A DNA stretch of 18,625 nt from Liolophura sinensis. Its lineage: Eukaryota; Mollusca; Polyplacophora; Chitonida; Chitonidae. The stretch is from assembly GCF_032854445.1 (NCBI RefSeq), contig NW_027018524.1:1-18625 (forward strand), read 5' to 3'. The notes below the pieces were generated by a model that worked only from the letters and a program-made list of their open reading frames with translations, was not told where the DNA came from and did not search any database. This document shows positions 1 through 9,353 of this stretch, in pieces. The position numbers and the translations under genes were made by a program. Numbering within the stretch: position 1 is the first letter of the stretch; every line of letters starts with the position of its first letter.

Positions 1-553
1 TGTAGCCGATTTCAATTAGCAAAAATACAGGCAAAAAATCCAAAAGTGGAAAAAACTGTTCCAATGCTGCTGGTAAGAGGCTAATCCGACGTATTTTTTG
101 ACGAGAAATCGGAAATGGTGCAAACCGCGTTGCTCTCCGACCAATACTTTTGGCTGTAGCCACAAATGAATAATCATTGATGTCAAGATCACGTGCCCAG
201 CAACGGCTCTTACTCCATGGAAACCAAGGAAATTTGCAATTTTTCAACAGCTGGAGATGCCTGGCCCAATTGCGCATCTTTCTGGCACCTTATTGATGTG
301 GTCAGTGTTCAATTGTACTTTTTACAGCGGACTGTATCAAGTACCTTGTGTTTTTTTTATATACAAATGGTGTGGTTTTTCTACATGTAGATAAAGACAT
401 TGAGTTTGTCTTCGACTTAGAAGTAAGACATTTGCTGGGTGAGTTAAATGGGCTTGGCCCAAAGATTTGACGTCGTCTGGGCTACCGAAGGGCACATAAC
501 TTATAATGAAAAGTTGAATATAGTAATGACCAGTCGCGATTGTACATAGTTAA
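1..553 (+). repeat. Satellite unit, copy 1 (553 bp)
   Basis: A box agcaaaaata but missing one C; D=G, G=G, H common, I=T8, J=TT, K=G, L=G. It has six small indels against the consensus, for example an extra GA in tcggaaatgg, an extra C in ctttctggc and a lost G in gatgtggtcag. The noise looks like unpolished sequence. Confidence 0.95.
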
Positions 554-1103
554 TGTAGCCGATTTCAATTAGAAAAAATACAGGCAAAAATCCAAAAGTA
601 GAAAAACTGTTCCAATGCTGCTGGTAGAGGCTAATCCGACGTATTTTTTTGACGAGAAATCGAATGGTGCAAACCGCGTTGCTCTCCGACCAATACTTTT
701 GGCTGTAGCCACAAATGAATAATCATTGATGTCAAGATCACGTGCCCAGCACGGCTCTTACTCCATGGAAACCAAGGAAATTTGCAATTTTTCAACAGCT
801 GGAGATGCCTGGCCCAATTGCGCATCTTTTGGCACCTTATTGATGTGGGTCAGTGTTCAATTGTACTTTTTACAGCAGACTTTATCATGTACCTTGTGTT
901 TTTTTTTATATACAAATGGTGTGGTTTTTCTACATGTAGATAAAGACATTGAGTTTGTCTTCGACTTAGAAGTAAGACATTTGCTGGGTGAGTTAAATGG
1001 GCTTGGCCCAAAGATTTTGACGTCGTCTGGGCTAAAGAAGGGCACATAACTTATAATGAAAAGTTGAATATAGTAATGACCAGTCGCGATTGTACATAGT
1101 TAA
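554..1103 (+). repeat. Satellite unit, copy 2 (550 bp)
   Basis: A=agaaaaaata, B=A, H=variant triplet (cagactttatcatg), J=TT, K=G. Same haplotype as copy 19. Six one-base indels cancel to 550 bp, including loss of one A from the ggtaaga motif, and CC is replaced by AA in gctaaagaag. Confidence 0.95.
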
Positions 1104-1650
1104 TGTAGCCGATTTCAAATCGCAAAAAGACCAGGCAAAAATCCAAAAGTGGAAAAACTGTTCCAATGCTGCTGGTAAGAGGCTAATCCGACGTATTTTT
1201 GACGAGAAATCGAATGGTGCAAACCACGTTGCTCTCCGACAATACTTTTGGCTGTAGCCACAAATAAATAATCATTGATGTCAAGATCACGTGCCCAGCA
1301 ACGGCTCTTACTCCATGGAAACCAAGGAAATTTGCAATTTTCAACAGCTGGAGATGCCTGACCCAATTGCGCATCTTTTGGCACCTTATTGATGTGGGTC
1401 AGTGTTCAATTGTACTTTTTACAGCGGACTGTATCAAGTACCTTGTGTTTTTTTTATATACAAATGGTGTGGTTTTTCTACATGTAGATAAAGACATTGA
1501 GTTTGTCTTCGACTTAGAAGTAAGACATTTGCTGGGTGAGTTAAATGGGCTTGGCCCAAAGATTTGACGTCGTCTGGGCTACCGAAGGCCACATAACTTA
1601 TAATGAAAAGTTGAATATAGTAATGACCAGTCGCGATTGTACATAGTTAA
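1104..1650 (+). repeat. Satellite unit, copy 3 (547 bp)
   Basis: Shares with copy 20 the rare A box caaatcgcaaaaagacc, D=A, F=A (which creates AATAAA at 1263-1268), G=A and L=C. Three one-base losses relative to copy 20, each in a homopolymer run or CC pair, explain its length. Confidence 0.95.
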
Positions 1651-2208
1651 TGTAGCCGATTTCAATTAGAAAAAATACCAGGCAAAAATCCAAAAGTGGA
1701 AAAACTGTTCCAATGCTGCTGGTAAGAGGCTAATCCGACGTATTTTTTGACGAGAAATCGAATGGTGCAAACCACGTTGCTCTCCGACCAATACTTTTGG
1801 CTGTAGCCACAAAAGCCACAAATGAATAATCATTGATGTCAAGATCACGTGCCCAGCAACGGCTCTCACTCCATGGAAACCAAGGAAATTTGCAATTTTT
1901 CAACAGCTGGAGATGCCTGACCCAATTGCGCATCTTTTGGCACCTTATTGATGTGGGTCAGTGTTCAATTGTACTTTTTACAGCGGACTGTATCAAGTAC
2001 CTTGTGTTTTTTTTTAATACAAATGGTGTGGTTTTTCTACATGTAGATAAAGACATTGAGTTTGTCCTTCGACTTAGAAGTAAGACATTTGCTGGTGAGT
2101 TAAATGGGCTTTGCCCAAAGATTTGACGTCGTCTGGCTACCGAAGGGCACATAACTTATAATGAAAAGTTGAATATAGTAATGACCAGTCGCGATTGTAC
2201 ATAGTTAA
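1651..2208 (+). repeat. Satellite unit, copy 4 (558 bp, contains a 9-bp duplication)
   Basis: D=A, G=A, K=T and a T-to-C change giving ctcactcc. This haplotype is otherwise seen only in copy 22. The extra length is mainly a tandem 9-bp duplication (agccacaaa at 1805-1813 and 1814-1822), which copy 22 lacks. Confidence 0.95.
1805..1822 (+). repeat. 9-bp tandem duplication (agccacaaa twice)
   Basis: Found only in copy 4. The matching copy 22 has a single agccacaaa. Replication slippage or an assembly error could explain it. Confidence 0.8.
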
Positions 2209-2755
2209 TGTAGCCGATTTCAATTAGAAAAAATACCAGGCAAAAATCCAAAAGTAGAAAAACTGTTCCAATGCTGCTGGTAAGAGGCTAATCCGACGTA
2301 TTTTTTGACGAGAAATCGAATGGTGCAAAACGCGTTGCTCTCCGATCAATACTTTTGGCTGTAGCCACAAATGAATAATCATTGATGTCAAGATCACGTG
2401 CCCAGCAACGGCTCTTACTCCATGGAAACCAAGGAAATTTGCAATTTTTCAACAGCTGGAGATGCCCTGGCCAATTGCGCATCTTTTGGCACCTTATGAT
2501 GTGGGTCAGTGTTCAATTGTACTTTTTACAGCAGACTTTATCATGTACCTTGTGTTTTTTTATATACAAATGGTGTGGTTTTTTCTACATGTAGATAAAG
2601 ACATTGAGTTTGTCTTCGACTTAGAAGTAAGACATTTGCTGGGTGAGTAATGGGCTTGGCCCAAAGATTTGACGTCGTCTGGGCTACCGAAGGGCACATA
2701 ACTTATAATGAAAAGTTGAATATAGTAATGACCAGTCGCGATTGTACATAGTTAA
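2209..2755 (+). repeat. Satellite unit, copy 5 (547 bp)
   Basis: B=A, gatcaatac in place of gaccaatac, H variant, K=G. Only copy 23 shares the gatcaatac state. Indels include a T7 run and a two-base loss in gagtaatggg. Confidence 0.95.
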
Positions 2756-3303
2756 TGTAGCCGATTTCAATTAGAAAAAATACCAGGCAAAAATCCAAAA
2801 GTGGAAAAACTGTTCCAATGCTGCTGGTAAGAGGCTAATCCGACGTATTTTTTGACGAGAAATCGAATGGTGCAAACCGCGTTGCTCTCCGACCAATACT
2901 TTTGGCTGTAGCCACAAATGAATAATCATTGATGTCAAGATCACGTGCCCAGCAACGGCTCTTACTCCCATGGAAACCAAGGAAATTTGCAATTTTTCAA
3001 CAGCTGGAGATGCCTGGCCCAATTGCGATCTTTTGGCACCTTATTGATGTGGGTCAGTGTTCAATTGTACTTTTTACAGCGGACTGTATCAAGTACCTTG
3101 TGTTTTCTTTATATACAAATGGTGTGGTTTTTCTACATGTAGATAAAGACATTGAGTTTGTCTTCGACTTAGAAGTAAGACAACTGCTGGGTGAGTTAAA
3201 TGGGCTTTGCCCAAAGATTTGACGTCGTCTGGCTACCGAAGGGCACATAACTTATAATGAAAGTTGAATATAGTAATGACCAGTCGCGATTGTACATAGT
3301 TAA
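2756..3303 (+). repeat. Satellite unit, copy 6 (548 bp)
   Basis: I=C, J=AC, J2=G, K=T, the same 3' haplotype as copy 9. Four one-base indels, including an extra C in actcccatgg and a lost C in attgcgatc. Confidence 0.95.
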
Positions 3304-3853
3304 TGTAGCCGATTTCAATTAGACAAAATACCAGGCAAAAATCCAAAAGTGAAAACTGTTCCAATGCTGCTGGTAAGAGGCTAATCCGACGTATTTTTGA
3401 CGAGAAATCGAATGGTGCCAAACCACGTTGCTCTCCGACCAATACTTTTGGCAGTAGCCACAATGAATAATCATTGATGTCAAGATCACGTGCCCAGCAA
3501 CGGCTCTTACTCCATGGAAAACCAAGGAAATTTGCCAATTTTTCAACAGCTGGAGATGCCTGGCCCAATTGCGCATCTTTTGGCACCTTATTGATGTGGG
3601 TCAGTGTTCAATTGTACTTTCTACAGCGGGACTGTATCAAGTACCTTGTGTTTTCTTTATATACAAATGGTGTGGTTTTTCTACATGTAGATAAAGACAT
3701 TGAGTTTGTCTTCGACTTAGAAGTAAGACATTTGCTGGGTGAGTTAAATGGGCTTTGCCCAAAGATTTGACGTCGTCTGGGCTACCGAAGGGCACATAAC
3801 TTATAATGAAAAGTTGAATATAGTAATGACCAGTCGCGATTGTACATAGTTAA
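3304..3853 (+). repeat. Satellite unit, copy 7 (550 bp)
   Basis: A=agacaaaata, D=A, E=A (gcagtagcc), I=C, K=T, and tttctacagcg in place of ttttacagcg. The E=A and tttctacag states occur only here and in copy 10. It has several compensating one-base indels. Confidence 0.95.
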
Positions 3854-4403
3854 TGTAGCCGATTTCAATTAGAAAAAATACCAGGCAAAAATCCAAAAGT
3901 AAAGAAACTGTTCCAATGCTGCTGGTAAGAGGCTAATCCGACGTATTTTTTGACGAGAAATCGAATGGTGCAAACCGCGTTGCTCTCCGACCAATACTTT
4001 TGGCTGTAGCCACAAATGAATAATCATTGATGTCAAGATCACGTGCCCAGCAACGGCTCTTACTCCATGGAAACCAAGGAAATTTGCAATTTTTCAACAG
4101 CTGGAGATGCCTGGCCCAATTGCGCATCTTTTGGCACCTTATTGATGTGGGTCAGTGTTCAATTGTACTTTTTACAGCAGACTTTATCATGTACCTTGTG
4201 TTTTTTTTATATACAAATGGTGTGGTTTTTCTACATGTAGATAAAGACATTGAGTTTGTCTTCGACTTAGAAATAAGACATTTGCTGGGTGAGTTAAATG
4301 AGCTTTGCCCAAAGATTTGACGTCGTCTGGGCTACCGAAGGGCACATAACTTATAATGAAAAGTTGAATATAGTAATGACCAGTCGCGATTGTACATAGT
4401 TAA
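3854..4403 (+). repeat. Satellite unit, copy 8 (550 bp)
   Basis: H variant, K=T. Private changes: gtaaagaaac after the A-rich box, gaaataagac at about 4271, and G-to-A at 4301. The last breaks the otherwise perfect tgggc/gccca hairpin stem. First copy of the indel-free stretch. Confidence 0.96.
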
Positions 4404-4953
4404 TGTAGCCGATTTCAATTAGAAAAAATACCAGGCAAAAATCCAAAAGTGGAGAAACTGTTCCAATGCTGCTGGTAAGAGGCTAATCCGACGTATTTTT
4501 TGACGAGAAATCGAATGGTGCAAACCGCGTTGCTCTCCGACCAATACTTTTGGCTGTAGCCACAAATGAATAATCATTGATGTCAAGATCACGTGCCCAG
4601 CAACGGCTCTTACTCCATGGAAACCAAGGAAATTTGCAATTTTTCAACAGCTGGAGATGCCTGGCCCAATTGCGCATCTTTTGGCACCTTATTGATGTGG
4701 GTCAGTGTTCAATTGTACTTTTTACAGCGGACTGTATCAAGTACCTTGTGTTTTCTTTATATACAAATGGTGTGGTTTTTCTACATGTAGATAAAGACAT
4801 TGAGTTTGTCTTCGACTTAGAAGTAAGACAACTGCTGGGTGAGTTAAATGGGCTTTGCCCAAAGATTTGACGTCGTCTGGGCTACCGAAGGGCACATAAC
4901 TTATAATGAAAAGTTGAATATAGTAATGACCAGTCGCGATTGTACATAGTTAA
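4404..4953 (+). repeat. Satellite unit, copy 9 (550 bp)
   Basis: I=C, J=AC, J2=G, K=T, plus gtggagaaac, which it shares with copy 11. Its 3' half matches copy 6, three units upstream. Confidence 0.96.
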
Positions 4954-5503
4954 TGTAGCCGATTTCAATTAGACAAAATACCAGGCAAAAATCCAAAAGT
5001 GGAAAAACTGTTCCAATGCTGCTGGTAAGAGGCTAATCCGACGTATTTTTTGACGAGAAATCGAATGGTGCAAACCACGTTGCTCTCCGACCAATACTTT
5101 TGGCAGTAGCCACAAATGAATAATCATTGATGTCAAGATCACGTGCCCAGCAACGGCTCTTACTCCATGGAAACCAAGGAAATTTGCAATTTTTCAACAG
5201 CTGGAGATGCCTGGCCCAATTGCGCATCTTTTGGCACCTTATTGATGTGGGTCAGTGTTCAATTGTACTTTCTACAGCGGACTGTATCAAGTACCTTGTG
5301 TTTTCTTTATATACAAATGGTGTGGTTTTTCTACATGTAGATAAAGACATTGAGTTTGTCTTCGACTTAGAAGTAAGACATTTGCTGGGTGAGTTAAATG
5401 GGCTTTGCCCAAAGATTTGACGTCGTCTGGGCTACCGAAGGGCACATAACTTATAATGAAAAGTTGAATATAGTAATGACCAGTCGCGATTGTACATAGT
5501 TAA
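4954..5503 (+). repeat. Satellite unit, copy 10 (550 bp)
   Basis: A=agacaaaata, D=A, E=A, tttctacagcg, I=C, K=T: the clean version of copy 7, lying 1,650 bp downstream of it. Confidence 0.96.
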
Positions 5504-6053
5504 TGTAGCCGATTTCAATTAGAAAAAATACCAGGCAAAAATCCAAAAGTGGAGAAACTGTTCCAATGCTGCTGGTAAGAGGCTAATCCGACGTATTTTT
5601 TGACGAGAAATCGAATGGTGCAAACCGCGTTGCTCTCCGACCAATACTTTTGGCTGTAGCCACAAATGAATAATCATTGATGTCAAGATCACGTGCCCAG
5701 CAACGGCTCTTACTCCATGGAAACCAAGGAAATTTGCAATTTTTCAACAGCTGGAGATGCCTGGCCCAATTGCGCATCTTTTGGCACCTTATTGATGTGG
5801 GTCAGTGTTCAATTGTACTTTTTACAGCGGACTGTATCAAGTACCTTGTGTTTTTTTTATATACAAATGGTTTGGTTTTTCTACATGTAGATAAAGACAT
5901 TGAGTTTGTCTTCGACTTAGAAGTAAGACATTTGCTGGGTGAGTTAAATGGGCTTGGCCCAAAGATTTGACGTCGTCTGGGCTACCGAAGGGCACATAAC
6001 TTATAATGAAAAGTTGAATATAGTAATGACCAGTCGCGAATGTACATAGTTAA
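5504..6053 (+). repeat. Satellite unit, copy 11 (550 bp)
   Basis: Common haplotype with gtggagaaac. Private changes are G-to-T at 5872 (tggtttgg) and T-to-A at 6040 in the otherwise conserved tcgcgattg. Confidence 0.96.
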
Positions 6054-6603
6054 TGTAGCCGATTTCAATTAGCAAAAAGACCAGGCAAAAATCCAAAAGT
6101 GGAAAAACTGTTCCAATGCTGCTGGTAAGAGGCTAATCCGACGTATTTTTTGACGAGAAATCGAATGGTGCAAACCGCGTTGCTCTCCGACCAATACTTT
6201 TGGCTGTAGCCACAAATGAATAATCATTGATGTCAAGATCACGTGCCCAGCAACGGCTCTTACTCCATGGAAACCAAGGAAATTTGCAATTTTTCAACAG
6301 CTGGAGATGCCTGGCCCAATTGCGCATCTTTTGGCACCTTATTGATGTGGGTCAGTGTTCAATTGTACTTTTTACAGCAGACTTTATCATGTACCTTGTG
6401 TTTTTTTTATATACAAATGGTGTGGTTTTTCTACATGTAGATAAAGACATTGAGTTTGTCTTCGACTTAGAAGTAAGACATTTGCTGGGTGAGTTAAATG
6501 GGCTTGGCCCAAAGATTTGACGTCGTCTGGGCTACCGAAGGGCACATAACTTATAATGAAAAGTTGAATATAGTAATGACCAGTCGCGATTGTACATAGT
6601 TAA
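6054..6603 (+). repeat. Satellite unit, copy 12 (550 bp)
   Basis: A=agcaaaaagaccagg, H variant triplet, K=G. It is followed by a cgcaaaaaga-type copy, as are most H-variant copies. Confidence 0.96.
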
Positions 6604-7153
6604 TGTAGCCGATTTCAATTCGCAAAAAGACCAGGCAAAAATCCAAAAGTGGAAAAACTGTTCCAATGCTGCTGGTAAGAGGCTAATCCGACGTATTTTT
6701 TGACGAGAAATCGAATGGTGCGAACCACGTTGCTCTCCGACCAATACTTTTGGCTGTAGCCACAAATGAATAATCATTGATGTCAAGATCACGTGCCCAG
6801 CAACGGCTCTTACTCCATGGAAACCAAGGAAATTTGCAATTTTTCAACAGCTGGAGATGCCTGACCCAATTGCGCATCTTTTGGCACCTTATTGATGTGA
6901 GTCAGTGTTCAATTGTACTTTTTACAGCGGACTGTATCAAGTACCTTGTGTTTTTTTTATATACAAATGGTGTGGTTTTTCTACATGTAGATAAAGACAT
7001 TGAGTTTGTCTTCGACTTAGAAGTAAGACATTTGCTGGGTGAGTTAAATGGGCTTGGCCCAAAGATTTGACGTCGTCTGGGCTACCGAAGGCCACATAAC
7101 TTATAATGAAAAGTTGAATATAGTAATGACCAGTCGCGATTGTACATAGTTAA
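6604..7153 (+). repeat. Satellite unit, copy 13 (550 bp)
   Basis: A=cgcaaaaagaccagg, D=A, G=A, L=C. Private changes: A-to-G at 6722 and G-to-A at 6900. It heads the block that reappears as copies 24-29. Confidence 0.96.
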
Positions 7154-7703
7154 TGTAGCCGATTTCAATTAGCAAAAAGACCTGGCAAAAATCCAAAAGT
7201 GGAAAAACTGTTCCAATGCTGCTGGTAAGAGGCTAATCCGACGTATTTTTTGACGAGAAATCGAATGGTGCAAACCGCGTTGCTCTCCGACCAATACTTT
7301 TGGCTGTAGCCACAAATGAATAATCATTGATGTCAAGATCACGTGCCCAGCAACGGCTCTTACTCCATGGAAACCAAGGAAATTTGCAATTTTTCAACAG
7401 CTGGAGATGCCTGGCCCAATTGCGCATCTTTTGGCACCTTATTGATGTGGGTCAGTGTTCAATTGTACTTTTTACAGCGGACTGTATCAAGTACCTTGTG
7501 TTTTTTTTATATACAAATGGTGTGGTTTTTCTACATGTAGATAAAGACATTGAGTTTGTCTTCGACTTAGAAGTAAGACATTTGCTGGGTGAGTTAAATG
7601 GGCTTGGCCCAAAGATTTGACGTCGTCTGGGCTACCGAAGGGCACATAACTTATAATGAAAAGTTGAATATAGTAATGACCAGTCGCGATTGTACATAGT
7701 TAA
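7154..7703 (+). repeat. Satellite unit, copy 14 (550 bp)
   Basis: Recognised by agcaaaaagacctgg (A-to-T next to the CC), a state shared only with copies 21 and 25. Otherwise consensus. Confidence 0.96.
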
Positions 7704-7742
7704 TGTAGCCGATTTCAATTAGAAAAAATACCAGGCAAAAAT

Positions 7743-7853
7743 CCAAAAGTGGAAAAACTGTTCCAATGCTGCTGGTAAGAGGCTAATCCGACGTATTTTT
7801 TGACGAGAAATCGAATGGTGCAAACCGCGTTGCTCTCCGACCAATACTTTTGG
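7743..7853. other. Inverted repeat ccaaaagt / acttttgg (reference copy)
   Basis: Positions 7743-7750 are the exact reverse complement of 7846-7853, and a G-U wobble at 7751/7845 would extend it. In B=A copies the pair becomes A-U, giving a perfect 9-bp stem. The arms lie 95 bp apart. It recurs in most units. A transcript could fold this way, but no transcript is shown to exist. Confidence 0.45.
7773..7803 (+). other. Splice-donor-like ggtaaga followed by Sm-like attttttga
   Basis: ctggtaaga resembles a 5' splice site. Fifteen bases further on, attttttga resembles an Sm-binding site except for the T before the first A. The pair occurs in nearly every unit. Spliced-leader RNAs have both elements, usually farther apart. 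This is a resemblance only. Confidence 0.15.
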
Positions 7854-7889
7854 CTGTAGCCACAAATGAATAATCATTGACGTCAAGAT

Positions 7890-7895
7890 CACGTG
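7890..7895. promoter_or_regulatory. E-box core CACGTG
   Basis: The palindromic core of bHLH-type binding sites lies in gatcacgtgccc in every copy I compared. A 6-bp match is expected by chance in many sequences. Its retention in all copies reflects homogenisation at least as much as function. Confidence 0.2.
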
Positions 7896-8050
7896 CCCAG
7901 CAACGGCTCTTACTCCATGGAAACCAAGGAAATTTGCAATTTTTCAACAGCTGGAGATGCCTGGCCCAATTGCGCATCTTTTGGCACCTTATTGATGTGG
8001 GTCAGTGTTCAATTGTACTTTTTACAGCGGACTGTATCAAGTACCTTGTG

Positions 8051-8064
8051 TTTTTTTTATATAC
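8051..8064 (+). other. T8 run followed by TATATA
   Basis: A run of eight T leads directly into atatac. The run is 7 long in copies 5 and 29, 9 in copies 2, 4, 21 and 24, interrupted as T4-C-T3 in the I=C copies, and T6-C-T in copy 34. It could act as a TATA-like element or as a pol III-type stop on this strand, but it is also a simple slippage-prone tract. Confidence 0.3.
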
Positions 8065-8079
8065 AAATGGTGTGGTTTT

Positions 8080-8091
8080 TCTACATGTAGA
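8080..8091. other. Perfect 12-bp palindrome tctacatgtaga
   Basis: It reads identically on both strands with no spacer and is present unchanged in all 34 copies, about 20 bp after the T run. It could be a dimeric protein site or a small cruciform. No known factor is assigned. Confidence 0.6.
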
Positions 8092-8148
8092 TAAAGACAT
8101 TGAGTTTGTCTTCGACTTAGAAGTAAGACATTTGCTGGGTGAGTTAAA

Positions 8149-8161
8149 TGGGCTTGGCCCA
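8149..8161. other. Short hairpin tgggc-ttg-gccca
   Basis: A perfect 5-bp stem with a 3-base loop. The K variant (ttg/ttt) changes only the last loop base, so both states keep the stem. Copy 8 (G-to-A at 4301) is an exception that loses one pair. Confidence 0.5.
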
Positions 8162-8167
8162 AAGATT

Positions 8168-8175
8168 TGACGTCG
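8168..8175. promoter_or_regulatory. GACGTC palindrome in tgacgtcg (CRE-like)
   Basis: Seven of eight positions match the CREB/bZIP octamer tgacgtca. Present in all complete units. Binding is unproven. Confidence 0.2.
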
Positions 8176-8193
8176 TCTGGGCTACCGAAGGGC

Positions 8194-8223
8194 ACATAAC
8201 TTATAATGAAAAGTTGAATATAG
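8194..8223. other. AT-rich segment of the unit
   Basis: About 80% A+T over 30 bp, nearly invariant among copies. It is the most weakly paired part of the otherwise 41% GC unit. It could ease unwinding, but no origin motif is recognised. Confidence 0.35.
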
Positions 8224-8253
8224 CAATGACCAGTCGCGATTGTACATAGTTAA

Positions 8254-8803
8254 TGTAGCCGATTTCAATTAGCAAAAATACCAGGCAAAAATCCAAAAGT
8301 GGAAAAACTGTTCCAATGCTGCTGGTAAGAGGCTAATCCGACGTATTTTTTGACCAGAAATCGAATGGTGCAAACCGCGTTGCTCTCCGACCAATACTTT
8401 TGGCTGTAGCCACAAATGAATAATCATTGATGTCAAGATCACGTGCCCAGCAACGGCTCTTACTCCATGGAAACCAAGGAAATTTGCAATTTTTCAACAG
8501 CTGGAGATGCCTGGCCCAATTGCGCATCTTTTGGCACCTTATTGATGTGGGTCAGTGTTCAATTGTACTTTTTACAGCGGACTGTATCAAGTACCTTGTG
8601 TTTTTTTTATATACAAATGGTGTGGTTTTTCTACATGTAGATAAAGACATTGAGATTGTCTTCGACTTAGAAGTAAGACAACTGCTGGGTGAGTTAAATG
8701 GGCTTTGCCCAAAGATTTGACGTCGTCTGGGCTACCGAAGGGCACATAACTTATAATGAAAAGTTGAATATAGTAATGACCAGTCGCGATTGTACATAGT
8801 TAA
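8254..8803 (+). repeat. Satellite unit, copy 16 (550 bp)
   Basis: A=agcaaaaatacc, C=C, I=T8, J=AC, J2=G, K=T. Private T-to-A at 8655 (gagattgtc). Its 5' box matches copy 27. Confidence 0.96.
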
Positions 8804-9353
8804 TGTAGCCGATTTCAATTAGAAAAAATACCAGGCAAAAATCCAAAAGTGGAAAAACTGTTCCAATGCTGCTGGTAAGAGGCTAATCCGACGTATTTTT
8901 TGACGAGAAATCGAATGGTGCAAACCGCGTTGCTCTCCGACCAATACTTTTGGCTGTAGCCACAAATGAATAATCATTGATGTCAAGATCACGTGCCCAG
9001 CAACGGCTCTTACTCCATGGAAACCAAGGAAATTTGCAATTTTTCAACAGCTGGAGATGCCTGGCCCAATTGCGCATCTTTTGGCACCTTATTGATGTGG
9101 GTCAGTGTTCAATTGTACTTTTTACAGCGGACTGTATCAAGTACCTTGTGTTTTCTTTATATACAAATGGTGTGGTTTTTCTACATGTAGATAAAGACAT
9201 TGAGTTTGTCTTCGACTTAGAAGTAAGACAACTGCTGGTTGAGTTAAATGGGCTTTGCCCAAAGATTTGACGTCGTCTGGGCTACCGAAGGGCACATAAC
9301 TTATAATGAAAAGTTGAATATAGTAATGACCAGTCGCGATTGTACATAGTTAA
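8804..9353 (+). repeat. Satellite unit, copy 17 (550 bp)
   Basis: I=C, J=AC, J2=T, K=T. This full 3' haplotype reappears in copies 27 and 30. Confidence 0.96.

Larger units (their letters stand above)
7704..8253 (+). repeat. Satellite unit, copy 15 (550 bp); reference copy for unit numbering
   Basis: Near-consensus. M=C, a state shared only with copy 26. A private T-to-C change at 7881 converts tgatgtca to the perfect palindrome tgacgtca and removes the ATG of the recurrent open frame. Hand-counted GC is 224 of 550. Confidence 0.96.

Noticed and set aside
7783-7977. 64-residue open frame on the minus strand in most units
   Set aside because: It overlaps the plus-strand frame, follows from the same near-identical sequence, and shows no known motif.
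8110-8126. CENP-B box in cttcgacttagaagtaa
   Set aside because: The ttcg-N4-A part fits but the required cggg at the 3' end is agta here; no complete box is seen on either strand.
7877-8170. 97-residue open frame repeated in most units as a tandem gene family
   Set aside because: Differences between copies are mostly amino-acid-changing, the ATG is lost in copy 15 (only an upstream TTG remains), frames shift from unit to unit, and I see no recognisable domain, signal or ribosome-binding context.
7704-8253. 5S rRNA, tRNA or other pol III gene per unit
   Set aside because: I find no A-box/B-box pair with correct spacing, no 5S internal control region and no cloverleaf.
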